Below, in pieces: positions 56,127 to 63,775 of a stretch of 64,000 nt of DNA (position 1 is its first letter; the number at the start of each line of letters is the position of its first letter). This DNA is from Sediminibacterium sp. (GTDB lineage: Bacteria; Bacteroidota; Bacteroidia; Chitinophagales; Chitinophagaceae): NCBI RefSeq assembly GCF_030695065.1, contig NZ_JAUYTR010000023.1, positions 637,384-701,383 on the forward strand, read 5' to 3'. The notes under the pieces are model-generated. The model worked only from the letters and a program-made list of their open reading frames with translations, did not search any database and was not told the DNA's origin. Made by a program: the position numbers and the translations under genes.

Positions 56127-56405
56127 TTAATGGTAATCAACATAATCTACCAGATACGCTTTCTGGTTTTCAAATCTGAAAATGATTCTATAATTACCCG
56201 TAATTGTTACTGACCAGAAGCCCTTTAGCTCTCCTTTCAATGCATGCAGCGATGACCCTGGATAATTAATATCATCAATCAATTCAGTAGCATCAAGTAT
56301 TTCAAGCACAAGTCCTATTCTAGGAACCTGTGCTGGTGGAAGTTTTTTTCCATCGTTTTTTGTCCAAAGAAGTTTAAGACCCTTGTGGCGAATACTCACA
56401 ATCAT
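56127..56405 (-). CDS. higB: HigB-type RelE/ParE toxin
   Basis: 92 residues. RelE/ParE fold: MIVSIRHKGLKLLWTKNDG, LHALKGELKGFWSVTITGNY and RIIFRFENQKAYLVDYVDYH with the basic and aromatic residues typical of the ribosome-dependent mRNase HigB. The gene precedes higA, as in HigBA modules. A palindromic site lies 8 bp upstream of the ATG. It may be chromosomally domesticated; no mobility genes are nearby. Confidence 0.9.
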   Translation of the reverse strand: MIVSIRHKGLKLLWTKNDGKKLPPAQVPRIGLVLEILDATELIDDINYPGSSLHALKGELKGFWSVTITGNYRIIFRFENQKAYLVDYVDYH

Positions 56406-56412
56406 AAGTAAA

Positions 56413-56431
56413 TGTAACTATATAGGTTACA
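56413..56431. promoter_or_regulatory. inverted-repeat operator upstream of higBA
   Basis: TGTAAC, spacer TATATAG, GTTACA: 6-bp arms, 7-bp spacer, 8 bp upstream of the higB ATG. Probable site for HigA or the HigBA complex (inference). Confidence 0.5.
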
Positions 56432-56455
56432 GCAAAAAAATATTTTTTAGCAAGC

Positions 56456-57736
56456 TTATATAACTTTGCATAATTCCTCCCAACGCGAAGTGTAGCGAGG
56501 GCTGCGCAGTTCTTGACGCATTTTCCAATTGCGTTGAGTGCCTGCAGTAGCAAATTGAATCATGTCGTTGCGCATAGCAAAATTGATATTATCGATGGTG
56601 CTCATGAGTAGTCTATTTTGTTGAGGCGCTTTTTGTGCAAACAAATTTCCTTGCACCGATTCATCTGGAACAATGCTGCTTAAAATAACGCCTGCTTTTT
56701 TATAGATGCATCCTTCTTCAAAGAGTTGGTCTACCAGTTCCACAGCAGGTTTAATCAATTCATTGGTAGCAGCCGTTGCAAGTGGTAAATGAATGTAACC
56801 ACCTACACTATTGCCGTGTCTGAATTTTCCCCCATTGTTTTCTTGTTTGGGTACCACAAAAACATAAATGACAGAAGCAGCAGATTGTTGTCTTCGTAGT
56901 TTTTCTGCAGCCCTAGTAATATAAGTAGCAATGGCTTCTTTAATATGTTCTTTGCTGGTTACATTCTTGCCAAACATACGCGTAGTCGCAATCATTTTTT
57001 TATTCAGCAGTGGGTCTTTCATTTCAATGCTCTTGATGCCGTTTAATTCTCTCAGCAATCGTTCTCCTACAATACCTCCCATATTTTTTTGTACCCAGGT
57101 AGCGGGCATACCGCGCAAGTCAAAAGCGCTATTGATATTGTATTTGCGCAATTTTTCTGCATACTGCCTGCCTACGCCCCAGATGTCTTCAACAGCAGTT
57201 CGTTGCAATGCATCTGCTATTGTTTCTGGTGAATCAAGTACCATGATACAATTGGTAGCCGCTTTATTTTTTTTAGCTAATCTGTTGGCCACTTTACTCA
57301 ATACTTTGGTGGGCGCCACACCAATCGATACTTTAATGCCAGTCCATTGTTCTACGGTATCTTTTAGGTGGAGCGAAAACGCCGCCAACTGTTCCTGCGC
57401 AATATGATCGAGCGTAATAAAGCATTCATCCACCGAATACACTTCTACCGAACCAGCGGGCAAGAGTAGTCGCAGGGTTTCCATTACACGCCAGCTAAGA
57501 TCCCCATACAAATTGTAGTTGGAAGAAAAAGTATGAATGCCTTTTTGTTCAATCAACTGCTTGGCCTGAAAATAAGGCACGCCCATGGCTACGCCTGCTT
57601 GCTTGGCTTCGTCGCTGCGCGATACAATACAGCCATCGTTGTTGCTGAGTACCACTACGGGAGCGTCTTGCAAGGCAGGCAAAAAAAGCCGCTCACAAGA
57701 ACAGTAAAAACTATTGCAATCAATTATTCCAATCAT
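56456..57736 (-). CDS. umuC: DNA polymerase V subunit UmuC
   Basis: 426 residues. Y-family polymerase: IGIIDCNSFYCSCERLF, NNDGCIVSRSDEAKQAGVAM, SVDECFITLDHI with the catalytic acidic pair, GIKVSIGVAPTKVLSKVANR, helix-hairpin-helix DIWGVGRQYAEKLRKYNINS and a DUF4113 C-terminal tail (NFAMRNDMIQFATAGTQRNW ... RSPRYTSRWEEL). It does error-prone translesion synthesis with UmuD. It follows umuD by 33 bp. Confidence 0.95.
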   Translation of the reverse strand: MIGIIDCNSFYCSCERLFLPALQDAPVVVLSNNDGCIVSRSDEAKQAGVAMGVPYFQAKQLIEQKGIHTFSSNYNLYGDLSWRVMETLRLLLPAGSVEVYSVDECFITLDHIAQEQLAAFSLHLKDTVEQWTGIKVSIGVAPTKVLSKVANRLAKKNKAATNCIMVLDSPETIADALQRTAVEDIWGVGRQYAEKLRKYNINSAFDLRGMPATWVQKNMGGIVGERLLRELNGIKSIEMKDPLLNKKMIATTRMFGKNVTSKEHIKEAIATYITRAAEKLRRQQSAASVIYVFVVPKQENNGGKFRHGNSVGGYIHLPLATAATNELIKPAVELVDQLFEEGCIYKKAGVILSSIVPDESVQGNLFAQKAPQQNRLLMSTIDNINFAMRNDMIQFATAGTQRNWKMRQELRSPRYTSRWEELCKVI

Positions 57737-57769
57737 ATTTGTTTGAATAATAGCGACGCTCTTGAATAA

Positions 57770-58204
57770 TTATACTGCATGAATAGAATAAGTAACCACC
57801 CCCCATACTTGGGCACGTTCATCAAAACCGTTGAGTTGGATATCCGAAAATTTTTTGTTCTCAGCCACCAACGTTAGTTGGTTAAAATTTTTGTGCAACC
57901 TTCTCACCAGTAATTCGCCGTCTAAAATAGCGATGATGATTTTGCCACTAAGGGGTTTGATGCTTCGGTCTACCACTAAGGTATCTCCACTAAAAATACC
58001 TGCACCCGTCATGGCATCGCTGTTCATCCTAAAGAAGAACGTGGCTGGTTTATTGTGTACCAACTGTTCATTTAAGTCGATGCCTCGCTCCATATAGTCG
58101 TCGGCAGCAGCCCCAAATCCAGTGGCATTGGCAGTGGGCACTTCCCACTGTGTGTATTGCTTAGAGCCCTTGTAGGCGGCCCCGTACCCGATTTCCCCAT
58201 CCAT
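57770..58204 (-). CDS. umuD: UmuD-like protein lacking catalytic Ser and Lys
   Basis: 144 residues. Clear UmuD alignment: FGAAADDYMERGIDLNEQLV, PATFFFRMNSDAMTGAGIFS, GDTLVVDRSIKPLSGKIIIA, then DGELLVRRLHK. In active UmuD the motif is GDSM with Ser as nucleophile and the later VKKL supplies Lys. Here these read SDAM (Ala64, codon GCC at 58013-58015) and VRRL (Arg101), and the residue before the cleavage-site Gly is Thr rather than Cys or Ala. So self-cleavage should be impossible. It may act constitutively as UmuC partner or regulator. Confidence 0.9.
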   Translation of the reverse strand: MDGEIGYGAAYKGSKQYTQWEVPTANATGFGAAADDYMERGIDLNEQLVHNKPATFFFRMNSDAMTGAGIFSGDTLVVDRSIKPLSGKIIIAILDGELLVRRLHKNFNQLTLVAENKKFSDIQLNGFDERAQVWGVVTYSIHAV

Positions 58205-58219
58205 AAAATAAATTTTTAC

Positions 58220-58250
58220 TTGCTAAATTATTTAGTAAATTTATACTAAA
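58220..58250. promoter_or_regulatory. three-half-site operator shared by umuDC and a divergent gene
   Basis: TTGCTAAAT (58220-58228) and ATTTAGTAA (58230-58238) form a near-perfect inverted repeat; TTTAGTA (58231-58237) and TACTAAA (58244-58250) form a perfect one. The half site TTACTAAA thus occurs three times with alternating orientation in a 71-bp divergent gap. Candidate SOS or autoregulator box (inference); no matching LexA gene is in this window. Confidence 0.5.
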
Positions 58251-58275
58251 ATAGTTATCAATTAAATTTTTGTTT

Positions 58276-58764
58276 ATGCAGGCAGGATATGTTTTGAACA
58301 GCGCTCAACAGCCCCATATTACCAGTGAAAGGGAGCAATATTTGCTAATGGCTTATCCACATTTTGCCGAGAATCAACAGGATAAGCTCCCTATTGAAAT
58401 AGCGGTATTTGAAGCCACTGAACAAATGGAAGAAACCATTATCCGTTGGATGCATCGCATCATTAGTAATAAAGAACAATTTACCATTCAAATAGCGCAG
58501 CAGATAGACGATGCCACAGGCAGATTGCAAGTGCGTATTGCAGATACCACGCCCTTTCAACAACTGGCAACCCAATTAAATGTGGTGAGTCAATACATTA
58601 GCAGTTACCAGTGCAAGGAAATTTATTTTAGTGTAAGGCCTTATTTGCGCAGTAACCAACCTTGTTTTGCGGCTTTGTTTACCATTACCGAATTGGTGCT
58701 GATGCGCAAGCGGTATGAGCAAGACGATTATCGCCAAGTAAATGTATTTGGGCTTAAACCCTGA
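58276..58764 (+). CDS. uncharacterised protein divergent from umuDC, possible degenerate 2H phosphoesterase fold
   Basis: 162 residues from the ATG at 58276 (the frame extends two codons to a TTG). The order of hydrophobic strands and helices resembles the 2'-5' RNA ligase/2H family: EREQYLLMAYP, then IAVFEATEQMEETIIRWMHR, EQFTIQIAQQ, DATGRLQVRIADTTPFQQLA and CKEIYFSVRPYLR. The two HxT motifs of that family are not present. I therefore do not assign an activity. Shares the operator region with umuDC, so it is probably co-regulated with DNA damage. Confidence 0.65.
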   Translation: MQAGYVLNSAQQPHITSEREQYLLMAYPHFAENQQDKLPIEIAVFEATEQMEETIIRWMHRIISNKEQFTIQIAQQIDDATGRLQVRIADTTPFQQLATQLNVVSQYISSYQCKEIYFSVRPYLRSNQPCFAALFTITELVLMRKRYEQDDYRQVNVFGLKP

Positions 58765-58820
58765 TTGATGCAGGTGCTTTGAAGACTTAGCTTTATTTTC
58801 GTTAAAACTAGCAACGTTTA

Positions 58821-60260
58821 ATGGAATCAGTTATAGCAGCAATTGAAGCACTTTGTAGTCAAGTATTAAAGCTAACCCCCGACCGAATAGAAAAACTACC
58901 TCAAAGTGGAAGCGACCGAATTTATTTTAGGGTATATGCAGGTGAGCAAACATTTATAGCCACTTACAATATCAATACAAAGGAGACCGCCACATTTGTA
59001 TACTTCAGCAAGCATTTTAAGCAAGCGCATTTACCCGTTCCAGCCATTTTAGGCGTGAATGAAACCAATACGATTTATATACAAGAAGACTTAGGAACCG
59101 ATTCTTTACTGAATAAATTAGAAGCCCACGGGCACGGCGAATATTCCTATCAATTGTTTCAGCAAAGTTTGGCGCAATTGGCCAAGGTGCAAGTGTTGGG
59201 CCATAAAGGGTTAGATTATAGTTGGTGTTTAACTGCAAAAGAATTTGGCAAGCAGGCCATCATGAGCGACCTCTTGTATTTTAAATATTATTTTTTAGAT
59301 ACCCTTCAATTGCCTTACGATAAGCAGGCGATGCTAGACGATTTTGATGCACTCAGTACTTATTTAACCAGAACGCAGAATAAGTTTTTCATGTTCCGCG
59401 ATTTCCAGAGCAGGAATATAATTGTGCAAAACGATGAAGTACACTTTATAGATTACCAAGGCGGTATGCAAGGTGCATTGCAATATGATGTGGCTTCTTT
59501 ATTGTGGCAGGCAAAAGCAGAATTAAGTGAAGAATGGAAAGATAATTTATTGGAATATTATATGGATCAGGTAGATCCATTATTAGAAGAGCCAGTAGAC
59601 CGAATTACTTTCGTAAGTCAATACAATGGATATGTATTGATTCGGTTGTTGCAAGTATTGGGTGCTTATGGATTTAGGGGCTTATTTGAGCGGAAAGCAC
59701 ATTTCTTAGCGAGCATACCACTGGCTTTGCAGAACCTTAAATTCTTTATTGAGCACAAGCGAGTAGGGATTGTTACACCTGAATTTGACAGAGTATTAAA
59801 ACTGGTGGTAGATCAACATATGATCAACAAGTTTGTTGCTCCACAAGCCAACGAAAACACTCCATTAACAATTGAAGTAAATAGTTTTAGTTACAAGCGA
59901 GGCATACCCGTAGACGACACAGAGAACGGGGGAGGATTTATGTTTGATATGCGCGGTATTTTAAATCCGGGCAGATTTGATGAGTATAAAAAATTAACAG
60001 GCAAAGACAAGCCTGTGCAAGATTTTTTAGAACAGCGAACCAAAATGGATAAGTACCTAAACAGTGTTTGGGATTTGATAGACATTACTGTGGAAGAATA
60101 TTTGAGTAGAGGCTTCGCCAATTTGATGATTAATTTTGGTTGCACAGGTGGACAACACAGAAGCGTTTATGCAGCAGAGCAAACAGCTAGACACTTAAGA
60201 AACAAATACAAACTGAAAGTGAATTTAACACATACCAATAGCGCAAACTGGGTTAAATAA
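58821..60260 (+). CDS. fusion of AmgK-type sugar kinase (APH fold) and RapZ C-terminal domain
   Basis: 479 residues. Residues about 1-330 form an aminoglycoside-phosphotransferase-fold kinase of the AmgK/MurK type: YIQEDLGTDSLLNKLE, MFRDFQSRNIIVQ (catalytic Asp) and VHFIDYQGGMQGALQYDVAS (metal-binding Asp). Residues about 350-479 are the RapZ C-terminal domain: VNSFSYKRGIPVDDTENGGG, FMFDMRGILNPGRFDEYKKL and NFGCTGGQHRSVYAAEQTAR. AmgK phosphorylates MurNAc/GlcNAc at C1; RapZ senses glucosamine-6-P and binds RNA. The MurU-like gene is 8 bp downstream, giving the two enzymes of the AmgK-MurU cell-wall recycling route. Confidence 0.9.
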   Translation: MESVIAAIEALCSQVLKLTPDRIEKLPQSGSDRIYFRVYAGEQTFIATYNINTKETATFVYFSKHFKQAHLPVPAILGVNETNTIYIQEDLGTDSLLNKLEAHGHGEYSYQLFQQSLAQLAKVQVLGHKGLDYSWCLTAKEFGKQAIMSDLLYFKYYFLDTLQLPYDKQAMLDDFDALSTYLTRTQNKFFMFRDFQSRNIIVQNDEVHFIDYQGGMQGALQYDVASLLWQAKAELSEEWKDNLLEYYMDQVDPLLEEPVDRITFVSQYNGYVLIRLLQVLGAYGFRGLFERKAHFLASIPLALQNLKFFIEHKRVGIVTPEFDRVLKLVVDQHMINKFVAPQANENTPLTIEVNSFSYKRGIPVDDTENGGGFMFDMRGILNPGRFDEYKKLTGKDKPVQDFLEQRTKMDKYLNSVWDLIDITVEEYLSRGFANLMINFGCTGGQHRSVYAAEQTARHLRNKYKLKVNLTHTNSANWVK

Positions 60261-60268
60261 AGTATCGT

Positions 60269-60988
60269 ATGAAAGCAATGATTTTTGCAGCGGGATTAGG
60301 TAGCAGGCTGAAGCCCTGGACAGATCATCATCCAAAGGCATTGGCTCCAGTAAATGGGAAGTCCTTATTAGAGCGAAATATATTGTACTTGCAACAATAT
60401 GGTATCAAAGAAGTTGTGGTGAACGTACACCATTTTGCCAATCAAATTATTCAAGCAATTGAAACCAATAATGGATGGGGTTCTACGATTACTATTTCGG
60501 ATGAAACAGATGAAGTATTAGAAACAGGAGGAGGTTTAAAAAAAGCAGCGCATTTTTTTAAAGGAGAAGAGCAACTGGTAATCATGAATGCAGATATTCT
60601 AACCAATATGCAGCTAGATCAAATGATACAGCAGCATAAGCAAACAAATGCATTGGCTACACTAGCAGTATCACAAAGAACTACTTCTCGGTATTTTCTA
60701 TTTGGCGATGATAGTAAATTAAAAGGCTGGAGGCACGAAGGAACCGGAGAGGTAAAGCCTGTAGGCCTTGATACCAATGGATTACACAGTAGAGCGTTTA
60801 GTGGAATACATGTTGTTCAACAATCGCTATTTGCAAAAATTAAACAAGAGGGAAAATTCTCGATGGTAGATGTTTACTTAGACTTGTGTGCAACAGAAAA
60901 TATTTATTGCTTTGATCATACAGGTGCATTGTTATTAGATGTAGGCAAACCAGAGAGTTTAAACAAAGCAGCCAGCTTATTTTTTTAA
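60269..60988 (+). CDS. MurU-like sugar-1-phosphate nucleotidyltransferase
   Basis: 239 residues. NTP-transferase fold: MKAMIFAAGLGSRLKPWTDH with GxGxRxxPxT and the PKAL Lys, GGGLKKAA, then VIMNADILTNMQL with metal-binding Asp and LLLDVGKPESLNKA at the end. MurU makes UDP-MurNAc from MurNAc-1-P. The upstream AmgK-RapZ kinase would supply the sugar-1-phosphate. The stop overlaps the next ATG by 1 bp. UDP-sugar specificity is inferred from context. Confidence 0.87.
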   Translation: MKAMIFAAGLGSRLKPWTDHHPKALAPVNGKSLLERNILYLQQYGIKEVVVNVHHFANQIIQAIETNNGWGSTITISDETDEVLETGGGLKKAAHFFKGEEQLVIMNADILTNMQLDQMIQQHKQTNALATLAVSQRTTSRYFLFGDDSKLKGWRHEGTGEVKPVGLDTNGLHSRAFSGIHVVQQSLFAKIKQEGKFSMVDVYLDLCATENIYCFDHTGALLLDVGKPESLNKAASLFF

Positions 60989-62025
60989 TGCATAATCCAA
61001 TTCATTTTGCACTCATTGGTTGTGGCAATATTGCTGCAGAACATGCAACACAAATTAGCCGTGTTGGCAAATTGGTTGCAGTTGTAGATATTGATCTTGC
61101 AAAAGCAAAAGTATTGGGAGATTTATATGGGGTTCCTTTTTTTGAAACTGCTACTGCATTATATACTACTGTTCAAAAATTAGATGTGGTTGTAATTGCA
61201 ACGCCCAATGGATTGCATATGGCACATGCTATAGAAGCCATGCAAGCTGGTTATCATGTATTGGTAGAGAAGCCTATTGCACTAAGTGTAACAGACATTC
61301 ATCAAATGCAGGCAATATCCAAACAAACCAACAAACAGGTTTTTTCGGTCATGCAAAATCGATTTAATCCGCCTGTAAAATTGATTCATCAGCTGTTACA
61401 ACAACAAGCATTGGGTATTATAAAGCATGTTCAAGTAAATTGTTTTTGGCATAGGCCTGCAGCTTATTATATTAATAGTTGGCACGGAACCATGGAATTG
61501 GATGGAGGTACTTTGTTCACCCAGTTTAGTCATTTTGTAGATTTGCTTTGTTGGTTATTTGGCGAAGTTGAAACCATAGATGCGCAATTTAAAAATACCA
61601 ATCATCAGGGTCTCATTGAATTTGAAGACGAAGGAAAAGTGGATATAAAATTTAGATCTGGCATAAGTGCTACAATGGATTATTCAGTAAACGAACCTAT
61701 TGCAAATAGAGAAGGGTCGCTTACTATTTTTTCTTCAAAAGGAATGATTAAGGCAGGGGGAGCATACTTAAATACGTTGGAATTTGATGTTGACGATGCA
61801 GCGCTTGCGGCTGAATTGAAAAAACAACTCAATGCAATCAATAAAGAGCAATATACACCGAACAACTATGGCCATTACAAAGGAAGCATGCGCAACCATC
61901 ATTTGGTATACGATAGTTTACAAAACAGTTTGATGTACCAAATTCCTTATTACACAACAATAGAAGAAGCAAAAAATACGATTGACCTGATTAATCTCAT
62001 ATATCAGGCACGAAAGTTGAATTAA
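60988..62025 (+). CDS. Gfo/Idh/MocA-family oxidoreductase, WlbA-like
   Basis: 345 residues. NAD-binding Rossmann start FALIGCGNIAAEHATQI, VVIATPNGLHMAHAIEAM, HVLVEKPIALS (the EKP motif), then an oxidoreductase C-terminal domain with AAYYINSWHGTMELDGGTLF and FTQFSHFVDLLCWLFGEV. The layout resembles WlbA, which oxidises UDP-GlcNAcA at C3. The next gene is an acyltransferase, as in WlbA-WlbB pathways. The substrate is inferred. Confidence 0.85.
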   Translation: MHNPIHFALIGCGNIAAEHATQISRVGKLVAVVDIDLAKAKVLGDLYGVPFFETATALYTTVQKLDVVVIATPNGLHMAHAIEAMQAGYHVLVEKPIALSVTDIHQMQAISKQTNKQVFSVMQNRFNPPVKLIHQLLQQQALGIIKHVQVNCFWHRPAAYYINSWHGTMELDGGTLFTQFSHFVDLLCWLFGEVETIDAQFKNTNHQGLIEFEDEGKVDIKFRSGISATMDYSVNEPIANREGSLTIFSSKGMIKAGGAYLNTLEFDVDDAALAAELKKQLNAINKEQYTPNNYGHYKGSMRNHHLVYDSLQNSLMYQIPYYTTIEEAKNTIDLINLIYQARKLN

Positions 62026-62046
62026 CTTGTATAAAACTCAAGCACT

Positions 62047-62505
62047 ATGTTACCTACTTTTAATTTAATTGAGTCTTCAGTACGAGACGTTCAATTTGGA
62101 AAAAATGTAACGGTTGTTGGACCTGCTAATATTTACGGATGCCATATTGGGCACGACAGTTTTGTTGGTCCTTTTACAGAAATTCAAAAAGACGTAACCA
62201 TTGGTGAGCGATGCAAAATACAATCACATAGTTTTATCTGTAGTTTAGTTACTATTGGCAATGATTGTTTTATTGGACACGGCGTAATGTTCATTAACGA
62301 TTTATTTGATGAGTTAAAGCCTGCTAGAGACCAAGCTAAATGGCAACCTACCCATATTGGGAACCATGTTTCCATTGGCAGCAATGCCACTATACTTCCT
62401 GTTCGTATTTGCGACCATGTGGTCATTGGTGCAGGAGCGGTAGTAACCAAAGACATTACTGAGTCAGGTGTGTATGCAGGAAACCCAGCTAGAAAAATTA
62501 GATAA
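62047..62505 (+). CDS. hexapeptide acyltransferase, WlbB/WbpD-like
   Basis: 152 residues. Left-handed beta-helix with isoleucine-patch repeats (VTVVGPANIYGCHIGHDSFV, ERCKIQSHSFICSLVTIGND), conserved active-site His in CFIGHGVMFINDLF, and the tail GVYAGNPARKIR. It is close in form to WlbB/WbpD N-acetyltransferases acting on UDP-3-amino sugars. Follows the WlbA-like gene by 21 bp. No aminotransferase (WlbC) is in the window. Confidence 0.83.
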   Translation: MLPTFNLIESSVRDVQFGKNVTVVGPANIYGCHIGHDSFVGPFTEIQKDVTIGERCKIQSHSFICSLVTIGNDCFIGHGVMFINDLFDELKPARDQAKWQPTHIGNHVSIGSNATILPVRICDHVVIGAGAVVTKDITESGVYAGNPARKIR

Positions 62506-62527
62506 AATTGGATTCCGCTTTCTTAAA

Positions 62528-63679
62528 TTAAACCTTGATATAGATTTTTTTCTTGTCTAAAACATAAACAATCAGCCAATAAAATGCAATCATAATTAGG
62601 GCGTACACCAAAGAGCCCACCCTAGGGTCGTCGGCAATAGGTTTGCATAATGTATTGTAAAACCAAGGTAAGAATGAAGTATAATGGTTGGTGCCATCCT
62701 CATTAATTTTATCAACCCAACGAAATAAACCAGCTATTCTTGGTAAGAAACCACTCAATACAAAAATGAATAAGGGGTTTTTTCCAAATACATCAAAGAA
62801 CCTGCTCCAAGCACCTTTGGCTTCTTTAAACTCTATGGCATAAATCATTACTCCAATAGTTAAAATAGCCAAGCCTGTTGTATAAATGGTATAGCTGCTG
62901 GTCCATATTTTTTTATTGATAGGGAAAACCAAGTCCCAGCAATAGCCTGTTACTGTTAACACAATGCCAGCAACCAATAAGCCACTCAACATATCTGTAT
63001 TTTTTCCTTTCAATTGAATGTATTGGCCTACTAAGAACCCAAAAATCACCTGTACAATGGCCGCAGGAGTACTCATAAAGCCCTCAGGGTCAAAAGGAAC
63101 ACCTTCTCCTTTATAAATATGATTAACCCCCAAAATATCAATATCTATGGGGTTGCCAAACCAGCCCTGCAAGCTATAAGGGTCACCATCGGCGCCTAAG
63201 GCATAAGAGGCAAACCAATAGAGTAATAAAATAGACATTCCAATAATATAAGCTCCCTTTGTTTTACCATAAAAAACTATTACAGATGCAAAAAAATAGC
63301 AAAGTGCAATTCTTTGTAAAACCCCTAAAATCCGCACATTTTCCCATGATTTCCCAACTAATTCGGCTCCATCCCATTTTACAAACGGGCTCCAGTGTAA
63401 TAAAACCCCAATTCCAAAAATGAGTAAAGTGCGTTTGATAACTTTTTTCCAAAACTCCCCAGCGCCGGCAGCTTCAAATCGAGGCATCACAAAAGCCATG
63501 GCATTTCCTACAGCAAATAAAAAGAAAGGGAACACTAAATCTGTTGGCGTTACACCATGCCAAGGCGCATGTTTTAATGGTCCAAAAATATGGCTCCAAC
63601 TCCCTGGGTTGTTTACCAGAATCATGAGTGCTACAGTAGCCCCTCTAAAAACGTCTAAGGAATAGTATCTATTACCCAT
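62528..63679 (-). CDS. heparan-alpha-glucosaminide N-acetyltransferase-like membrane protein (DUF5009)
   Basis: 383 residues from the ATG at 63679 (MGNRYYSLDVFRGATVALMI); the longer frame to 63721 is unlikely. About ten membrane helices; YSLDVFRGATVALMILVNNP and the His-bearing HAPWHGVTPTDLVFPFFLF are the family signature (NagX/HGSNAT). It transfers an acetyl group across the membrane to a glucosamine-type sugar. Placed next to amino-sugar genes but on the opposite strand. Confidence 0.87.
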   Translation of the reverse strand: MGNRYYSLDVFRGATVALMILVNNPGSWSHIFGPLKHAPWHGVTPTDLVFPFFLFAVGNAMAFVMPRFEAAGAGEFWKKVIKRTLLIFGIGVLLHWSPFVKWDGAELVGKSWENVRILGVLQRIALCYFFASVIVFYGKTKGAYIIGMSILLLYWFASYALGADGDPYSLQGWFGNPIDIDILGVNHIYKGEGVPFDPEGFMSTPAAIVQVIFGFLVGQYIQLKGKNTDMLSGLLVAGIVLTVTGYCWDLVFPINKKIWTSSYTIYTTGLAILTIGVMIYAIEFKEAKGAWSRFFDVFGKNPLFIFVLSGFLPRIAGLFRWVDKINEDGTNHYTSFLPWFYNTLCKPIADDPRVGSLVYALIMIAFYWLIVYVLDKKKIYIKV

Positions 63680-63775
63680 ATTTAAACAGTTCAGGCTAAG
63701 ATAATTCAAATGCTTTAGCAAGCCAATTTATATAGATATGCATTTAAGGTTGCATATTTGCATCAATAGAGTGTC

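Noticed and set aside
56931..57407. 158-codon open frame on the plus strand
   Set aside because: Opposite umuC, whose polymerase motifs are intact; no signal or domain is seen in the shadow frame.
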